This document shows, piece after piece, positions 29,264-38,480 of a stretch of 64,000 nucleotides of DNA; position 1 is the stretch's first letter; each line of letters opens with the position of its first letter. The DNA is from Propylenella binzhouense (GTDB lineage Bacteria > Pseudomonadota > Alphaproteobacteria > Rhizobiales > Afifellaceae): positions 1 through 64,000 of the forward strand of contig NZ_SPKJ01000008.1 of NCBI RefSeq assembly GCF_009866965.1, read 5' to 3'. The position numbers and the translations under genes are program-made. Below the pieces are notes generated by a model. That model made no database searches and had not been told where the DNA came from. It worked only from the letters and a program-made list of their open reading frames with translations.

Positions 29264-30313
29264 TCAGATATATTTCAGGAGGCTGAGCTGCTGGATCCGA
29301 GCAGTCAGCGCATAGGCCGTTTCGATCTTCGTCATGAGCGCGTTGACCCGCGCCGAAGCTTCCAGCGGATCGACGTCCTCGAGAGCGCCGATCTGGCTCG
29401 CGAGCAGGTCCATCTGGACGTCCATCGTGTCGTTGGCATCGCCGATCCGGGCCTGCGCCGAGCCGAGCCGAGCCTGCATCTGCGTGATGCCGGCCGTGGC
29501 GCTTCCCAGGAGCGATTGCGCGGAGGCGACGACCGCGCCGCGCGCCTCCGCCGAGAGCCCGTCCACCCCGACCTCGCTCACCATGGTGAGCGCGGCCACG
29601 AGATCGCGCACCGCCGGATCGTTCGCGTTGACCGACGTCTCGACAAGCTCCGAGCGCGAGATGCGGCTGCGGATGTTGCGGTCCGAGGCCGAGGAGAAGT
29701 TCTCCTGCCAGGATCCGTCGTCGAAGAGCGCGGCAAACTCGCCGCCGAGGAACGACTGCATCGCGTCCGCGCCGATGCCGGAGGCGGAAGGATCGTCCGC
29801 CGGCATGCCGAATGCGCTCTCGAACGCCGCCGCGATGGCCGAACGGCCCGGCGAGCCTGCCTCCGCCAGGAAGTCGTCCATGGGCGCGGCGTCGACATTG
29901 ATGCCGGCGAAGAGATGCGTGCCCTGATAGGTGGCGTTGAGGGTGGAGAGCACCGTCCCGAGCGCCTCCTGGGCGCGAGCCCTCAGGGTCTCCGGCGAGA
30001 CGTCGCCCTCTCCGATGGAGAGCAGGGTGCCGAGAAAGTCCTCCGCGACTTCGTTGATCGTGCCGAGGGCGTCCTGGCTCGCCTGCAGGCGCGACGCGAC
30101 GAGCTGGTTCGCGTCGGTCAGCGACTTGAGGCTCGTGCGCTCCTGGTCGAGCGAAACCAGTCGGCGCGTCTGCGCTCCGAGCGCGAGCCCGGCATCGTCG
30201 ACCTTGCCGGTCGAAAGCTCCGACTGCGCCTTCAGGAGCTCGGCCTGCATTCTCTGCAGCGCGCTTCGCGTCGAATAGGCAATCGAACTGGTCGAGACGT
30301 TCATGGATTTCAT
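29264..30313 (-). CDS. flgL: Hook-filament junction protein FlgL
   Basis: A 349-residue hook-associated protein 3 with flagellin-like ends: STSSIAYSTRSALQRMQAELLKAQSELSTGKVDDAGLALG at the N-terminus and a C-terminal helix (ASARVNALMTKIETAYALTARIQQLSLLKYI). It joins filament to hook next to FlgK and begins 5 bp after flgK ends. A second in-frame ATG lies three codons in. Confidence 0.92.
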   Translation of the reverse strand: MKSMNVSTSSIAYSTRSALQRMQAELLKAQSELSTGKVDDAGLALGAQTRRLVSLDQERTSLKSLTDANQLVASRLQASQDALGTINEVAEDFLGTLLSIGEGDVSPETLRARAQEALGTVLSTLNATYQGTHLFAGINVDAAPMDDFLAEAGSPGRSAIAAAFESAFGMPADDPSASGIGADAMQSFLGGEFAALFDDGSWQENFSSASDRNIRSRISRSELVETSVNANDPAVRDLVAALTMVSEVGVDGLSAEARGAVVASAQSLLGSATAGITQMQARLGSAQARIGDANDTMDVQMDLLASQIGALEDVDPLEASARVNALMTKIETAYALTARIQQLSLLKYI

Positions 30314-30318
30314 GGCGT

Positions 30319-31785
30319 TCAGGCGACCTCGAGCAGGCTGGCGAGCATGGAATCGACGGTGGAGAGAAGCTTGGCCGAGGCCTGATAGGAGCGCTCGAGG
30401 CGAAGCATCTCGGTCAGTTCATCGTCGAGATTGACCCCGGTCGCGTTCGAGAACGCCTCGCCGGCCCGGTCGAGAAAGGCGGCCTGGTAGTCGGCATCCG
30501 ACGAGGCGGTCTGCCGCGCCGATTCGAGCCATCCGATGGAGCCGTTCGCGAACGCGAGAAGATCGCTGTCCGTCCCCGATGCGCCGCCCGTTTCGAAGCT
30601 GCGGGCGGCGGTGATCGCCTCGAACAGCGCCTCGATCCGATCGGAGAAGCCGGCGTCGCCTTCCGGATTGGAGACATAGGCCGGGTTGGACGGATCCGAG
30701 AGGCCGCCATCACGGATGCGAAGAAGGCTGCCGCCCTGGGCAGGATCCGCGTTCGGATTGACGCTGATCGCGGCGGCGAGGCCCTCGAGCACCCCGCCCT
30801 CCGCCGGCATGGCCGGATCGCCGGGATAGGTGAACAATCCCGGCCGGACGGGGGCGGCGGACCCGTCGGCGGGCGTCTCGGCGAATGCCTCGATCACGCC
30901 GCGCGCGATCTCGTCGAGCTGGCGCTGGTACTCGACCGTCGCGCCGTCGCGGAGCTCGACGAGGCCCGTCAGCTTTCCGGACCGGATCGGCATGCCGCCT
31001 TCGCCGGTGACAGGCACGCCGTCGACGAACACGGGGTTTCCGGAGACGCCGGCAGCGAAGGCCTGCGCCGGCTCGAACGTCACCGAGCGCGCGACCTTGT
31101 CGAAGAGCGGCACGCCGCTATCCGTGTAGATCGCCATGTCGTTGTTGGCCCTGACCTGGACCGTGATGCCGATCTCGGAGGAAAGATCGCCCAGAAGCTG
31201 GTCGCGCGTGTCGAGGAGGGCGGTGACGTCCGTTCCGGCCGCCGTGCCCCGGACGATCGCCGTGTTCACGTCCTGGAATTTCGCGAGGGTCGCGGTGACA
31301 TGGTCCACCGACGCCGCGATCGCCTCGTCGGCTTCGGCACGCACCGACTGGACGGCCTCCGTACCCTCGTGGAGCGACTGAACCAGCGTTCCGGCGGCTG
31401 TCAGAACGTCCTGCGCGGCGAGCTCGTCGTTCGGGGAGGCGGCGTAGAGCTGGAGCGCATCCCGCAAGGACGCCAGACCGGCGGCGGGCGAGCGCGCGTA
31501 GTCCGTTCCGAGCCCGGCCCGGATCGCCTCGAGCCCGTCCGCAAGCACCTGCGCGCCGGCCGAGGTCGAGGTGGCGCGAAGGAGCCTGTCCTGAAGCGCC
31601 TGGTCGCTAGCCCGCGAGACGGCGACGCCCCGCACGGATCCGTCCGCCGCTGTGAGCACGGCCGCGATCTTGCGCGTATAGCCCGGGTCCCCGGCGCCCG
31701 TGATGTTCCGCGACACCACTGCCGTCTGGGATGCGACCGCCCTCACGGAGGACTGTGCGGTGTTGAGGGCTGCTGAGAGGCTCAT
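30319..31785 (-). CDS. flgK: Hook-associated protein FlgK
   Basis: A 488-residue hook-associated protein 1. The N-terminus (LNTAQSSVRAVASQTAVVSRNITGAGDPGYTRK) is the conserved axial helix and the C-terminus ends in NLDDELTEMLRLERSYQASAKLLSTVDSMLASLLEV, typical for FlgK. It follows flgE by 28 bp. Confidence 0.95.
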   Translation of the reverse strand: MSLSAALNTAQSSVRAVASQTAVVSRNITGAGDPGYTRKIAAVLTAADGSVRGVAVSRASDQALQDRLLRATSTSAGAQVLADGLEAIRAGLGTDYARSPAAGLASLRDALQLYAASPNDELAAQDVLTAAGTLVQSLHEGTEAVQSVRAEADEAIAASVDHVTATLAKFQDVNTAIVRGTAAGTDVTALLDTRDQLLGDLSSEIGITVQVRANNDMAIYTDSGVPLFDKVARSVTFEPAQAFAAGVSGNPVFVDGVPVTGEGGMPIRSGKLTGLVELRDGATVEYQRQLDEIARGVIEAFAETPADGSAAPVRPGLFTYPGDPAMPAEGGVLEGLAAAISVNPNADPAQGGSLLRIRDGGLSDPSNPAYVSNPEGDAGFSDRIEALFEAITAARSFETGGASGTDSDLLAFANGSIGWLESARQTASSDADYQAAFLDRAGEAFSNATGVNLDDELTEMLRLERSYQASAKLLSTVDSMLASLLEVA

Positions 31786-31813
31786 GGAGAAGGGACCTTT
31801 TACGACCGCCCCG

Positions 31814-33073
31814 TCAGCGCTTCAGATTTACCAGTACGTCGAGGAGATCGGCCCCGGTCTGGAACGCCTTCGAATTCGCGATGTAGCCGCGCTGGGCCTG
31901 GATCATCGCCGTCAGCTCGGAGGCGAGATCCACCGTCGAGCTCTCGAGCGCGCCCGAGACGACCGAGCCGAAGCCGGCAAGCCCGGGGAAGCCGACCACC
32001 ACGTCGCCGGATTCGTTGCTGAGCTGGTAGACGTTGCCGCTGATGGGCGTGAGGCTGTCGGGGCTCGGCACGTCGGCAAGCGGGATCTTGTAGGTCGCCT
32101 TCCGCTCGCCGTTGTCGTAGACGGCGTAGACCGTCCCGTCCGCCGCGACTTCCACCGAGGCGACGCTGCTCGGAGCATTGCCGTCGAGCGTCGCCTCGAC
32201 GAGCGCATAGTCACCCGAAAGCTCGGTCGTGCCGGCGAGGTCGATCGTGACGGTCGCCCCGTCCGGGATGGCGAACGAGAGCGCCGAAGCGCTGCCGACG
32301 GCGATCTGTCCGGTGGCGGGATCGAAGGTCAGCGTCTCGACGGAAAGCGGCGCCGAGGAATAGGGGAACCCGCCTTCCGCGGACGCGTCCGCCTGGTCGT
32401 AGACGGCGACCTCCCACGTGTTCTCGCCGGTCTTCGTGTAGTAGACGTCCAGAATGACCTCGCCGCCCACGCTGTCATAGGCCACCAGGGAGGTCTTGGC
32501 GCTGTAGGTCGAGCCCTCGACATTGTCGGACGGAAGGCTGCCGGCCGCCACCTCGGCGGCGTCCACGGGGAGGTTGACGACGAGATCCCCCTCGGTCGTC
32601 GGCGTCGCAACGAGCTCGCCGGCATCGATGTTGACCATCTCGAGGCCGGTCAGCCCGTTCGCCACGGCGGCCGGATCTCCCGCGTCGAGGCTGTAGCCCA
32701 TCAGGTAATAGCCGGCCGCGTTGACGAGATTGCCCTCGCTGTCCGGGACGAACGAACCGGCACGGGTCAGGTAGGTGTTGCCCGACGCATCGCTGACGAC
32801 GAAGAAGCCGCTGCCGTTCACCGCGAGATCGGTCGACGAGTTCGTGTATTCGAAGCCGCCCTGTTCCGAGATCGCGTAGGTCATGCTGCTGGTAACGCCG
32901 CCCGCCTCGTAGTCCTCGACGGCGCCGCGCACGACGAGCGACGAGAACTCCGCCTCCGCGCGCTTGTAGCCGTTGGTATCGGAATTCGCGATGTTGTCGG
33001 CGACGGCCGAAAGCCGGTTGGACTGGGCAGCCATGCCCGAGACGCCCGCCCGCATGACAGTATAGAGGCTCAT
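31814..33073 (-). CDS. flgE: Flagellar hook protein FlgE
   Basis: A 419-residue hook subunit. Both axial motifs are present: MRAGVSGMAAQSNRLSAVADNIANSDTNGYKRAEAEFSS at the N-terminus and LASELTAMIQAQRGYIANSKAFQTGADLLDVLVNLKR at the end. The ATG at 33073 follows AAGG at good spacing; a GTG two codons earlier (33079) is also open. A 15-bp element shared with motA lies 48 bp upstream. Confidence 0.95.
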   Translation of the reverse strand: MSLYTVMRAGVSGMAAQSNRLSAVADNIANSDTNGYKRAEAEFSSLVVRGAVEDYEAGGVTSSMTYAISEQGGFEYTNSSTDLAVNGSGFFVVSDASGNTYLTRAGSFVPDSEGNLVNAAGYYLMGYSLDAGDPAAVANGLTGLEMVNIDAGELVATPTTEGDLVVNLPVDAAEVAAGSLPSDNVEGSTYSAKTSLVAYDSVGGEVILDVYYTKTGENTWEVAVYDQADASAEGGFPYSSAPLSVETLTFDPATGQIAVGSASALSFAIPDGATVTIDLAGTTELSGDYALVEATLDGNAPSSVASVEVAADGTVYAVYDNGERKATYKIPLADVPSPDSLTPISGNVYQLSNESGDVVVGFPGLAGFGSVVSGALESSTVDLASELTAMIQAQRGYIANSKAFQTGADLLDVLVNLKR

Positions 33074-33120
33074 CCGCACCTTCCCCGCGCGCAGTGTCCG
33101 CGCGAATTAGAAGTCAGGGA

Positions 33121-33135
33121 GCTTGCGTGAAGCTG
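33121..33135 (-). promoter_or_regulatory. flgE upstream element shared with motA
   Basis: GCTTGCGTGAAGCTG on the plus strand, CAGCTTCACGCAAGC in flgE orientation, 48 bp before the flgE ATG. It differs at one base from the element 49 bp before motA. A related core (CTTGCG, 40797-40802) lies 42 bp before fliF. Candidate promoter or regulator site. Confidence 0.5.
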
Positions 33136-33169
33136 TCCCGGCCCGGCGACCCCTCGCCGGGAAGCCGGA

Positions 33170-33841
33170 TTACGGCGCCGTGAGGCAGTATCCGAGGTAC
33201 CGCCTCGAATCGATCGGATCGTAGCCGAGCCGCTGGCGGAGCTTCTTGCGGAGCTTGCTGACGTGACTTTCGACCACGCTCTCCTCCACGTCCTCGTCGA
33301 AGATCCCGTAGATCGCGTTGAAGATCTGGGACTTGCTGACCCGCCTGTTCCGGTTGGTCACGAGGTATTCCAGGATCCGACGCTCCCGCCGCGGCAAAGG
33401 CAGGATTTCGCCCCTGATCTCCGGATCGCGGCCGTCGAAGAAGACCCGCATCTCACCCACGATCGCTTGCGCGTCGGCCGCCTCGTAGCGCCGGCGGATC
33501 GCGCCGACGCGCGCAAGCAGCTCGCGCACATGGACGGGATTGCGGACGACGTCGTCGACCCCGGCCGCGAACAGCTCGAGCGTCCGCTCCAGCGACGGAT
33601 TCTCGTTGAGCGCGATCACCGGAGCGCGCGAGCGCTCCCGGATCAGCTTCGGATAGGCCGATCTGTCCTGGCAGTCGCCAAGAATAAAGGCCTCGACAGC
33701 CGACAAGTCGTCTGCGGCGACCGTTTCGACCCAGTCCCGGAACTCTCCGGGGCAGAAGCCGGTCGAGGAGATACCTTCCCGCCCGAACCTCGATGCATAC
33801 CCGTTTGTGACGATGTCCCGATCGTCGACAATAATGAACAC
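33170..33841 (-). CDS. ftcR: Flagellar response regulator FtcR (Rem orthologue)
   Basis: A 223-residue two-domain regulator. The N-terminal receiver-like domain starts [29 protein letters not shown] and looks degenerate compared with classical receivers. The C-terminal winged helix is OmpR-like ([31 protein letters not shown] ... [13 protein letters not shown]). FtcR of Brucella and Rem of Sinorhizobium activate flagellar genes and sit beside flgE, as here. Translation starts at a GTG. The leader carries repeated CGATTC/CGAATC units. Confidence 0.92.
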   Translation of the reverse strand: MFIIVDDRDIVTNGYASRFGREGISSTGFCPGEFRDWVETVAADDLSAVEAFILGDCQDRSAYPKLIRERSRAPVIALNENPSLERTLELFAAGVDDVVRNPVHVRELLARVGAIRRRYEAADAQAIVGEMRVFFDGRDPEIRGEILPLPRRERRILEYLVTNRNRRVSKSQIFNAIYGIFDEDVEESVVESHVSKLRKKLRQRLGYDPIDSRRYLGYCLTAP

Positions 33842-33842
33842 C

Positions 33843-33876
33843 CGAATGCCCCCGATTCGCCCGATTCCCCCGAATC
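33843..33876 (-). promoter_or_regulatory. Repeated CGAWTC half-sites in the ftcR leader
   Basis: Plus-strand units CGAATG (33843), CGATTC (33853), CGATTC (33862) and CGAATC (33871) occur at 9-10-bp spacing directly upstream of the ftcR GTG start; the last two form a dyad. OmpR-type regulators bind tandem sites at about this spacing, so self-binding, or interference with translation, is possible. Confidence 0.4.
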
Positions 33877-34005
33877 ACTTAGGCACCTTACATTGGGATT
33901 TTGACAATTTGAATCTTCTCGAGGAGGAAAGCGTCCGGAGCACCCGAACGAGCGCGATGCAGCCGGGGGCTGTGCGGCGGCGCTCGAGGTCTTTGCCGCG
34001 CTCCG

Positions 34006-34578
34006 CTACCTGCAGAAGCTCTTTGCCTCCGCGGTCCAGGATCCGAATCCGGAAGCAACCATGTTGCTGATCACCGCGCATACATAGCGCTTCTGCGCCG
34101 GGTTGTTGTTCGGGCCCGCATGATAGCGAGCAACCGCCATGGTCCAGCTGCCCTCCTTGGTGTATAGCGATTTCAGGAACCGGGCGGCGTAGCCGACATT
34201 CTTGGCAGGATCGAACATTTCGGCCACGGAATTGAACTTCTCCGCGTGGTAACGGTAGTTGATCTGCATGCAGCCGATGTCGATCAGGTCCGTTCCCGCC
34301 CGGCGCGCGGCCCCGAACCGCCTGAGCGCGTCGTCGACGTCGACCCCGAAGAACGGCTCGCCGGCGATATTCATCGCGAAGGGCTGCAACGAGCCGCGAC
34401 GACCTGTCTCAGTGAGCGCGACCGCATAGAGCATGCCGAGCGGGACCTGATGGCGCTGCGAGGCGAGCGCCATCTCGCGCTCGCAGATCGCCGGGGCGGC
34501 CGCGAGAGCCGGCAGGCTGCAGGTCAGGCTAGAGATAGAGAGGGCCGCCGCGGCGAGCCCCCGAACCGTCGATCGCAT
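34006..34578 (-). CDS. Secreted lytic transglycosylase (SLT domain), flagellum-associated
   Basis: A 190-residue exported protein. A signal peptide (about 1-28, MRSTVRGLAAAALSISSL...ALAAA) precedes a goose-lysozyme-like SLT domain with catalytic Glu57 in AVALTETGRRG, then GCMQINYRYH and ARYHAGPNN. It would cut peptidoglycan to let the rod pass, a role done in enterics by the C-terminal half of FlgJ. Its start lies inside fliK, a 50-bp overlap, so the two are probably co-transcribed. No strong ribosome binding site is visible. Confidence 0.85.
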   Translation of the reverse strand: MRSTVRGLAAAALSISSLTCSLPALAAAPAICEREMALASQRHQVPLGMLYAVALTETGRRGSLQPFAMNIAGEPFFGVDVDDALRRFGAARRAGTDLIDIGCMQINYRYHAEKFNSVAEMFDPAKNVGYAARFLKSLYTKEGSWTMAVARYHAGPNNNPAQKRYVCAVISNMVASGFGSWTAEAKSFCR

Positions 34579-36043
34579 TGGGAGGTCCTTCGGCGCCGCC
34601 GCGGGATGCCGGACGGAGAGGTGGCGCGGGGGCGCGGGGCTCGTCCCGCCCGCCGGACGCGTCCCCGCCCGCCAGCTCGCCCCCGGACGCCTGTCGCGCG
34701 ATTGCGGAATCGGTCCGAGCCTCGATCCTCGGGGCGCGGCCGTCCGGGAATTCCGCCCGGGTGACGGTCACGGCCTCCAGGTCGAGCCCCGCTCGGCCCA
34801 GCCGCTCGCCGAGCTTTCCCCGATCTTGGTCGATCCGCCGCGCGAGTTCGTCATCGGACACGTCGAGCGCGACGCGGATCGCACGGCCTCGCAGCTCGAA
34901 GCGCACCCCGATCTCGCCGAGCGAGCCGGGCTCGAGGCGGATCTCGAGGAAGCGCGCCATGACGATCGGCCGCGCCGCAGGCGCAGGATCGAAGCCCGTC
35001 GGGCTCGGGCGGAGGAAATCCCCGCCCGCGCCGAGCACGGCTTCCGCAACGATCCGGTCGCCGATCCGAAGCGCGAGCTCCCGGTAATCGGCGGGAGGAA
35101 GATGCGTCTCGGCGTGCGCGGCAAGGATCCGCGGCGTCTCGAACGCCTCATGCCTTGGAAGATCCCGGGGAGCATCGCCGGACGCACCGGCGCGGTGCGA
35201 AACCGGCTCCGCCGCCGCGAGCGCGCCACGATCGTTTCCGGTCCGGCTGTGCGGACGGGCTGACGAACCGTCCCCGGATCCGTCGGAGAGCGCGGTCTCG
35301 GAACCGCTCCGGGCCCCATGCACGTCCGGCCGCGCAAGCTCAGACGATCGCTCCCGGCCGGAGATCGCGTCGGCGGCAAGATGGGCCCACGCACGCCCCG
35401 CGGCATCCAGCAGGCGCTCGCGCGTCGGCTCGTCCGGCGCCGCAGCGGCGTGCCGGACCGCGCTCCTCCGCGCCGATCGGGATCGGGCGGCCTCCTCGGC
35501 AGGCTCCGTGCCGGATCCGCCGGCGGCAATCCGGGAAAAGGCCTTCCTTTGTTCATCCAGGCAGCGGGGGTGGGCCATCGGCTCCGATCCGGAGGAGCCC
35601 TTGGGCGTCCGGGCGGCTGCCCGGCCGGCCTCCTCCGGCAGGGCCGCGCGATGCGGATCGACGCGCAGAGAGCGGCTCTCGGCCGGCGTTCCGGACGGGC
35701 GGGCGGACGGGCGGGCGGACGGCAGCGCTTCCGGGCCGTGTCCACTCTCTCCGTCCGGTCCCCCGCGCGAGCCGGGCGCACCGACGGAAGGCGACCCCGA
35801 CCGGGCGGTGTCCGGACAGAACCGGTCGAAGGGCGGAGCCTGGAAGGGCGTTGCGGGACCGGCCGGGTATCCGGGAGCCTTGCCGCCGGCGGCGGCGGCG
35901 CCGCGATCGGATGGGGCCGCGAGATAGCTTTCGAACAGGCCGTCCGCCGACCCTCCCGGACCGCCCCTGCGCGAGCCGGACGGCATGCCGCCCGGGCGTC
36001 CTGTGTCGCCGGCTCCTGCCGGACTTGCGGGAATGGCCGTCAT
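34529..36043 (-). CDS. fliK: Flagellar hook-length control protein FliK
   Basis: A 504-residue protein. The first roughly 330 residues are Pro/Gly/Arg/Ser-rich and probably disordered, as expected for the molecular-ruler part. The conserved C-terminal domain is clear: LEIRLEPGSLGEIGVRFELRGRAIRVALDVSDDELARRIDQDRGKLGERLGRAGLDLEAVTV (about 395-456). The ATG at 36043 overlaps the motC stop (ATGA), fixing the start; a longer open frame upstream is a shadow of motC. Confidence 0.9.
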   Translation of the reverse strand: MTAIPASPAGAGDTGRPGGMPSGSRRGGPGGSADGLFESYLAAPSDRGAAAAGGKAPGYPAGPATPFQAPPFDRFCPDTARSGSPSVGAPGSRGGPDGESGHGPEALPSARPSARPSGTPAESRSLRVDPHRAALPEEAGRAAARTPKGSSGSEPMAHPRCLDEQRKAFSRIAAGGSGTEPAEEAARSRSARRSAVRHAAAAPDEPTRERLLDAAGRAWAHLAADAISGRERSSELARPDVHGARSGSETALSDGSGDGSSARPHSRTGNDRGALAAAEPVSHRAGASGDAPRDLPRHEAFETPRILAAHAETHLPPADYRELALRIGDRIVAEAVLGAGGDFLRPSPTGFDPAPAARPIVMARFLEIRLEPGSLGEIGVRFELRGRAIRVALDVSDDELARRIDQDRGKLGERLGRAGLDLEAVTVTRAEFPDGRAPRIEARTDSAIARQASGGELAGGDASGGRDEPRAPAPPLRPASRGGAEGPPNAIDGSGARRGGPLYL

Positions 36044-37194
36044 TGCAGGCTGGCAAGAAGCGCGTCGGCCTCGGCGACCGCCTTTTTGCCGCGCACGGCG
36101 AGGTCGGGATCGGGGCCCTGGCCCTCTGCCGGGAGCGCGCCCGCAGGCGCATCGGCCGGCCATTCCCGAAGCCGCGCCGACAGCGCCGTCGCCGCGCGGA
36201 GGAGATCGCGATCGGCGGAGCCGAGCAGCGCGGCGTCGACGCCCGCGAGCTTCCCAATGCCGAGATCGTAGGCCTCCGTCGCGATCAGCACCGCGGCGGC
36301 ATAGAGATCGGCCCGCGCCCGCTCCGCCGTGCCCGGCCCGCTCAGCGCGGCCGCACGGTCGGCCGTGAGGATGGCGTGATCCGCCTTGCCGGAGATCGCG
36401 GCGGCGCGCGCGATCGCCAGATAGAGCGCGCGGCGGGTGCCGGTGTCGAGGCCGGCAATTATGGAGACGATCGGCCGCTCCGCGCTCGCGATCATCGGAA
36501 ACTCGAAGCCGACCACGGCGGCCGCGAATTGCGGCAGGAAGGCGGGGGCATAGGCCGAATGCCGGAAGCGCCGGAAATATTGCCCCGAGAGAAAGGCGAA
36601 GCGATCGTAATCGCCCCGTCCGGACGCGAGCACCGCCTGCCGGCGCAGGGCCGCCTCCTCGATGAGCGTGCCCGGCGAAAGGAGGCGCGCGACATCGAGG
36701 AGCCGGTCCGCCGCGGCCGGATCGGCGGCCTCTTCGACCATCGCTTTCACGAGCGCGATATGGCCGCCGGTTCCGGCGGGAAGAGCGAGCGGGTCGATGC
36801 CGGCGAGCGCCTTCCGCGCCGCCTCGTTCCGCCCTTCGGTGAAGGCTATGGCGCCTTCGAGGAGCGCGGGAGGAATCCTGTCCGTGCCGCGCGCCTTCAG
36901 ACGACGGAGCGGTTCGGGGCCCCCGCCGCTCAGGGCGTAAAGCAGCACCGCGCGCACGTTGCGCGGATCTTCCCACGCCGCCTCGGATGCCGCGGCGATC
37001 GACCGTCCGATGGCGCGAAGAAGCTCCGGCTGGGCCTTCTGCGCCTTGTCGTCGCCGGCCGCCACCCGGCCCTGAAGCGCCTGCAGGCCGCGCAGGAGAC
37101 GAAAGGGCTCCTGCCCGGCCTCCGCGCAAGCCGGAGCGGCAGCGGCAAGCGACGCGGCAGTCGCAATCGCCAAAGACAGGGCGCGCACCCTCAT
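36040..37194 (-). CDS. motC: Periplasmic motility protein MotC
   Basis: A 384-residue exported protein with a signal peptide (MRVRALSLAIATAASLAAAAPACA) and a helical body (PEPLRRLKARGTDRIPPALLEGAIAFTEGRNEAARKALAGIDPLALPAGTGGHIALVKAMVE). MotC is specific to rhizobial flagella and interacts with MotB in the periplasm to control the stator. It overlaps motB and fliK by 4 bp each. Confidence 0.9.
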   Translation of the reverse strand: MRVRALSLAIATAASLAAAAPACAEAGQEPFRLLRGLQALQGRVAAGDDKAQKAQPELLRAIGRSIAAASEAAWEDPRNVRAVLLYALSGGGPEPLRRLKARGTDRIPPALLEGAIAFTEGRNEAARKALAGIDPLALPAGTGGHIALVKAMVEEAADPAAADRLLDVARLLSPGTLIEEAALRRQAVLASGRGDYDRFAFLSGQYFRRFRHSAYAPAFLPQFAAAVVGFEFPMIASAERPIVSIIAGLDTGTRRALYLAIARAAAISGKADHAILTADRAAALSGPGTAERARADLYAAAVLIATEAYDLGIGKLAGVDAALLGSADRDLLRAATALSARLREWPADAPAGALPAEGQGPDPDLAVRGKKAVAEADALLASLQ

Positions 37195-38480
37195 CGGGCC
37201 TCCCGCCTGAGGAGTATCTCGATCCTGCGGTTTTCGGCGGCTTCCGGATCGGCGGGATTCCTGAGGTCCCGGTCGGCGTAGCCCTCGAGGCGCTCGATCC
37301 GTCCCTCGTCGAGCCCGCCGCGGACCAGCATGTACTGAGCCATGTGGGCGCGGGCGGTGGAAAGGCGCCAGTTGTCGTACTCCGCGGACCGGAACGGCCG
37401 GCCGTCCGTATGGCCCCGGATGACGATCCGGCCGGTCCGGCTCTCGAGGATCGCCGCGATCTTCTCCATGATCGCGATCACCTCCGGACGCGGCTCCGCC
37501 GAGCCGATCGCAAACATGCCGAAAGCGCGGTCGTCCGAAAGGTTTATGAGCGTCCCCTCAGCCGACGCGGAAACATCGACATGGGGCAGCACGTCACCTT
37601 TCCGCTGCGGATCGATCGCGCCTTCGAGCTCCGCCCTGACTGCCTCGGCCTCGCTTTCCGCAGCGCTCTCCGCCTTCCCCTCCGGGCCTGCCGAGACCGC
37701 CTCCGTCGGGCGGGCGGGATCCCCGGACGGCTCTCGCGAAGCTACCTCGGCCGTCTTCGCCGGAAGCGGGGCCGGGGCGGGTCCGGGCACGCCCGCAGCG
37801 GGCGGCGGCGGCGGAGGAACCGGGGCCGGTACGACGGGATCGGCGGCGCCGGGCTCGAAGGTGATGCCGTCGGGCGACGGCCAGGAGGCCGGATCGAACG
37901 GATCGCGAAAGGCTTCGCCGCCCTTCAGGCCCGCCTGATCGCCGCCGCCGGCCGCGCGCACCTCCTGCCGGTCTGGAATCCCGCCATTCGTCTTCGCATT
38001 GGCGGCTATCTCGTCGAGCACCGCGTACGGATTGGCGAAGAGGGCCTCCTCGGAATAACGCGCAGGCTGCTCCGCCGCAGCCGCGTGCTCCGGCGCGGGC
38101 GCTTCCTTCGGCACAGGCGGCGGCATCTCGGTGCCGTGACCCGCAATATCGCCGCCGTCGCCCTGCTTCGCCTCCGGCTTGGTGTCGCTGCCGCCCTCCA
38201 GCCGGCCGCCGCCATCGACGCGCTTCGGATCGCGGATTCCCTTCGGATTGGTGGTGGTGTCCGCGAGCTTCAGCGGATTGAAGTAGCTCGCGACCGAGGT
38301 CTTGGTCTTCTCGTCGGTCGCGTTGATCAGCCACATCACCAGGAAGAACGCCATCATGGCCGTCATGAAATCGGCATAGGCGATCTTCCAGACGCCGCCG
38401 TGGTGGCCGTCACCATGGTCGTCGTGGCGGCGGCGGATGATGACGAGCTCGTGCTCGCCGGCTGCCGAACTGTCCGCCAT
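37191..38480 (-). CDS. motB: Flagellar stator protein MotB
   Basis: A 429-residue stator subunit. The plug and transmembrane helix with the proton-binding Asp are in HHGGVWKIAYADFMTAMMAFFLVMWLINAT (about 24-53). A long Pro/Ala-rich linker leads to the OmpA-like peptidoglycan-binding domain (IVIRGHTDGRPFRSAEYDNWRLSTARAHMAQYML). The linker is longer than in enteric MotB (308), as in rhizobia where MotC binds it. Stop of the previous gene and start share one base (TGATG). Confidence 0.95.
   Translation of the reverse strand: MADSSAAGEHELVIIRRRHDDHGDGHHGGVWKIAYADFMTAMMAFFLVMWLINATDEKTKTSVASYFNPLKLADTTTNPKGIRDPKRVDGGGRLEGGSDTKPEAKQGDGGDIAGHGTEMPPPVPKEAPAPEHAAAAEQPARYSEEALFANPYAVLDEIAANAKTNGGIPDRQEVRAAGGGDQAGLKGGEAFRDPFDPASWPSPDGITFEPGAADPVVPAPVPPPPPPAAGVPGPAPAPLPAKTAEVASREPSGDPARPTEAVSAGPEGKAESAAESEAEAVRAELEGAIDPQRKGDVLPHVDVSASAEGTLINLSDDRAFGMFAIGSAEPRPEVIAIMEKIAAILESRTGRIVIRGHTDGRPFRSAEYDNWRLSTARAHMAQYMLVRGGLDEGRIERLEGYADRDLRNPADPEAAENRRIEILLRREAR

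Noticed and set aside
36044-37129. N-terminal extension of fliK
   Set aside because: It reads motC out of frame; the ATG at 36043 overlaps the motC stop and gives a normal FliK size.
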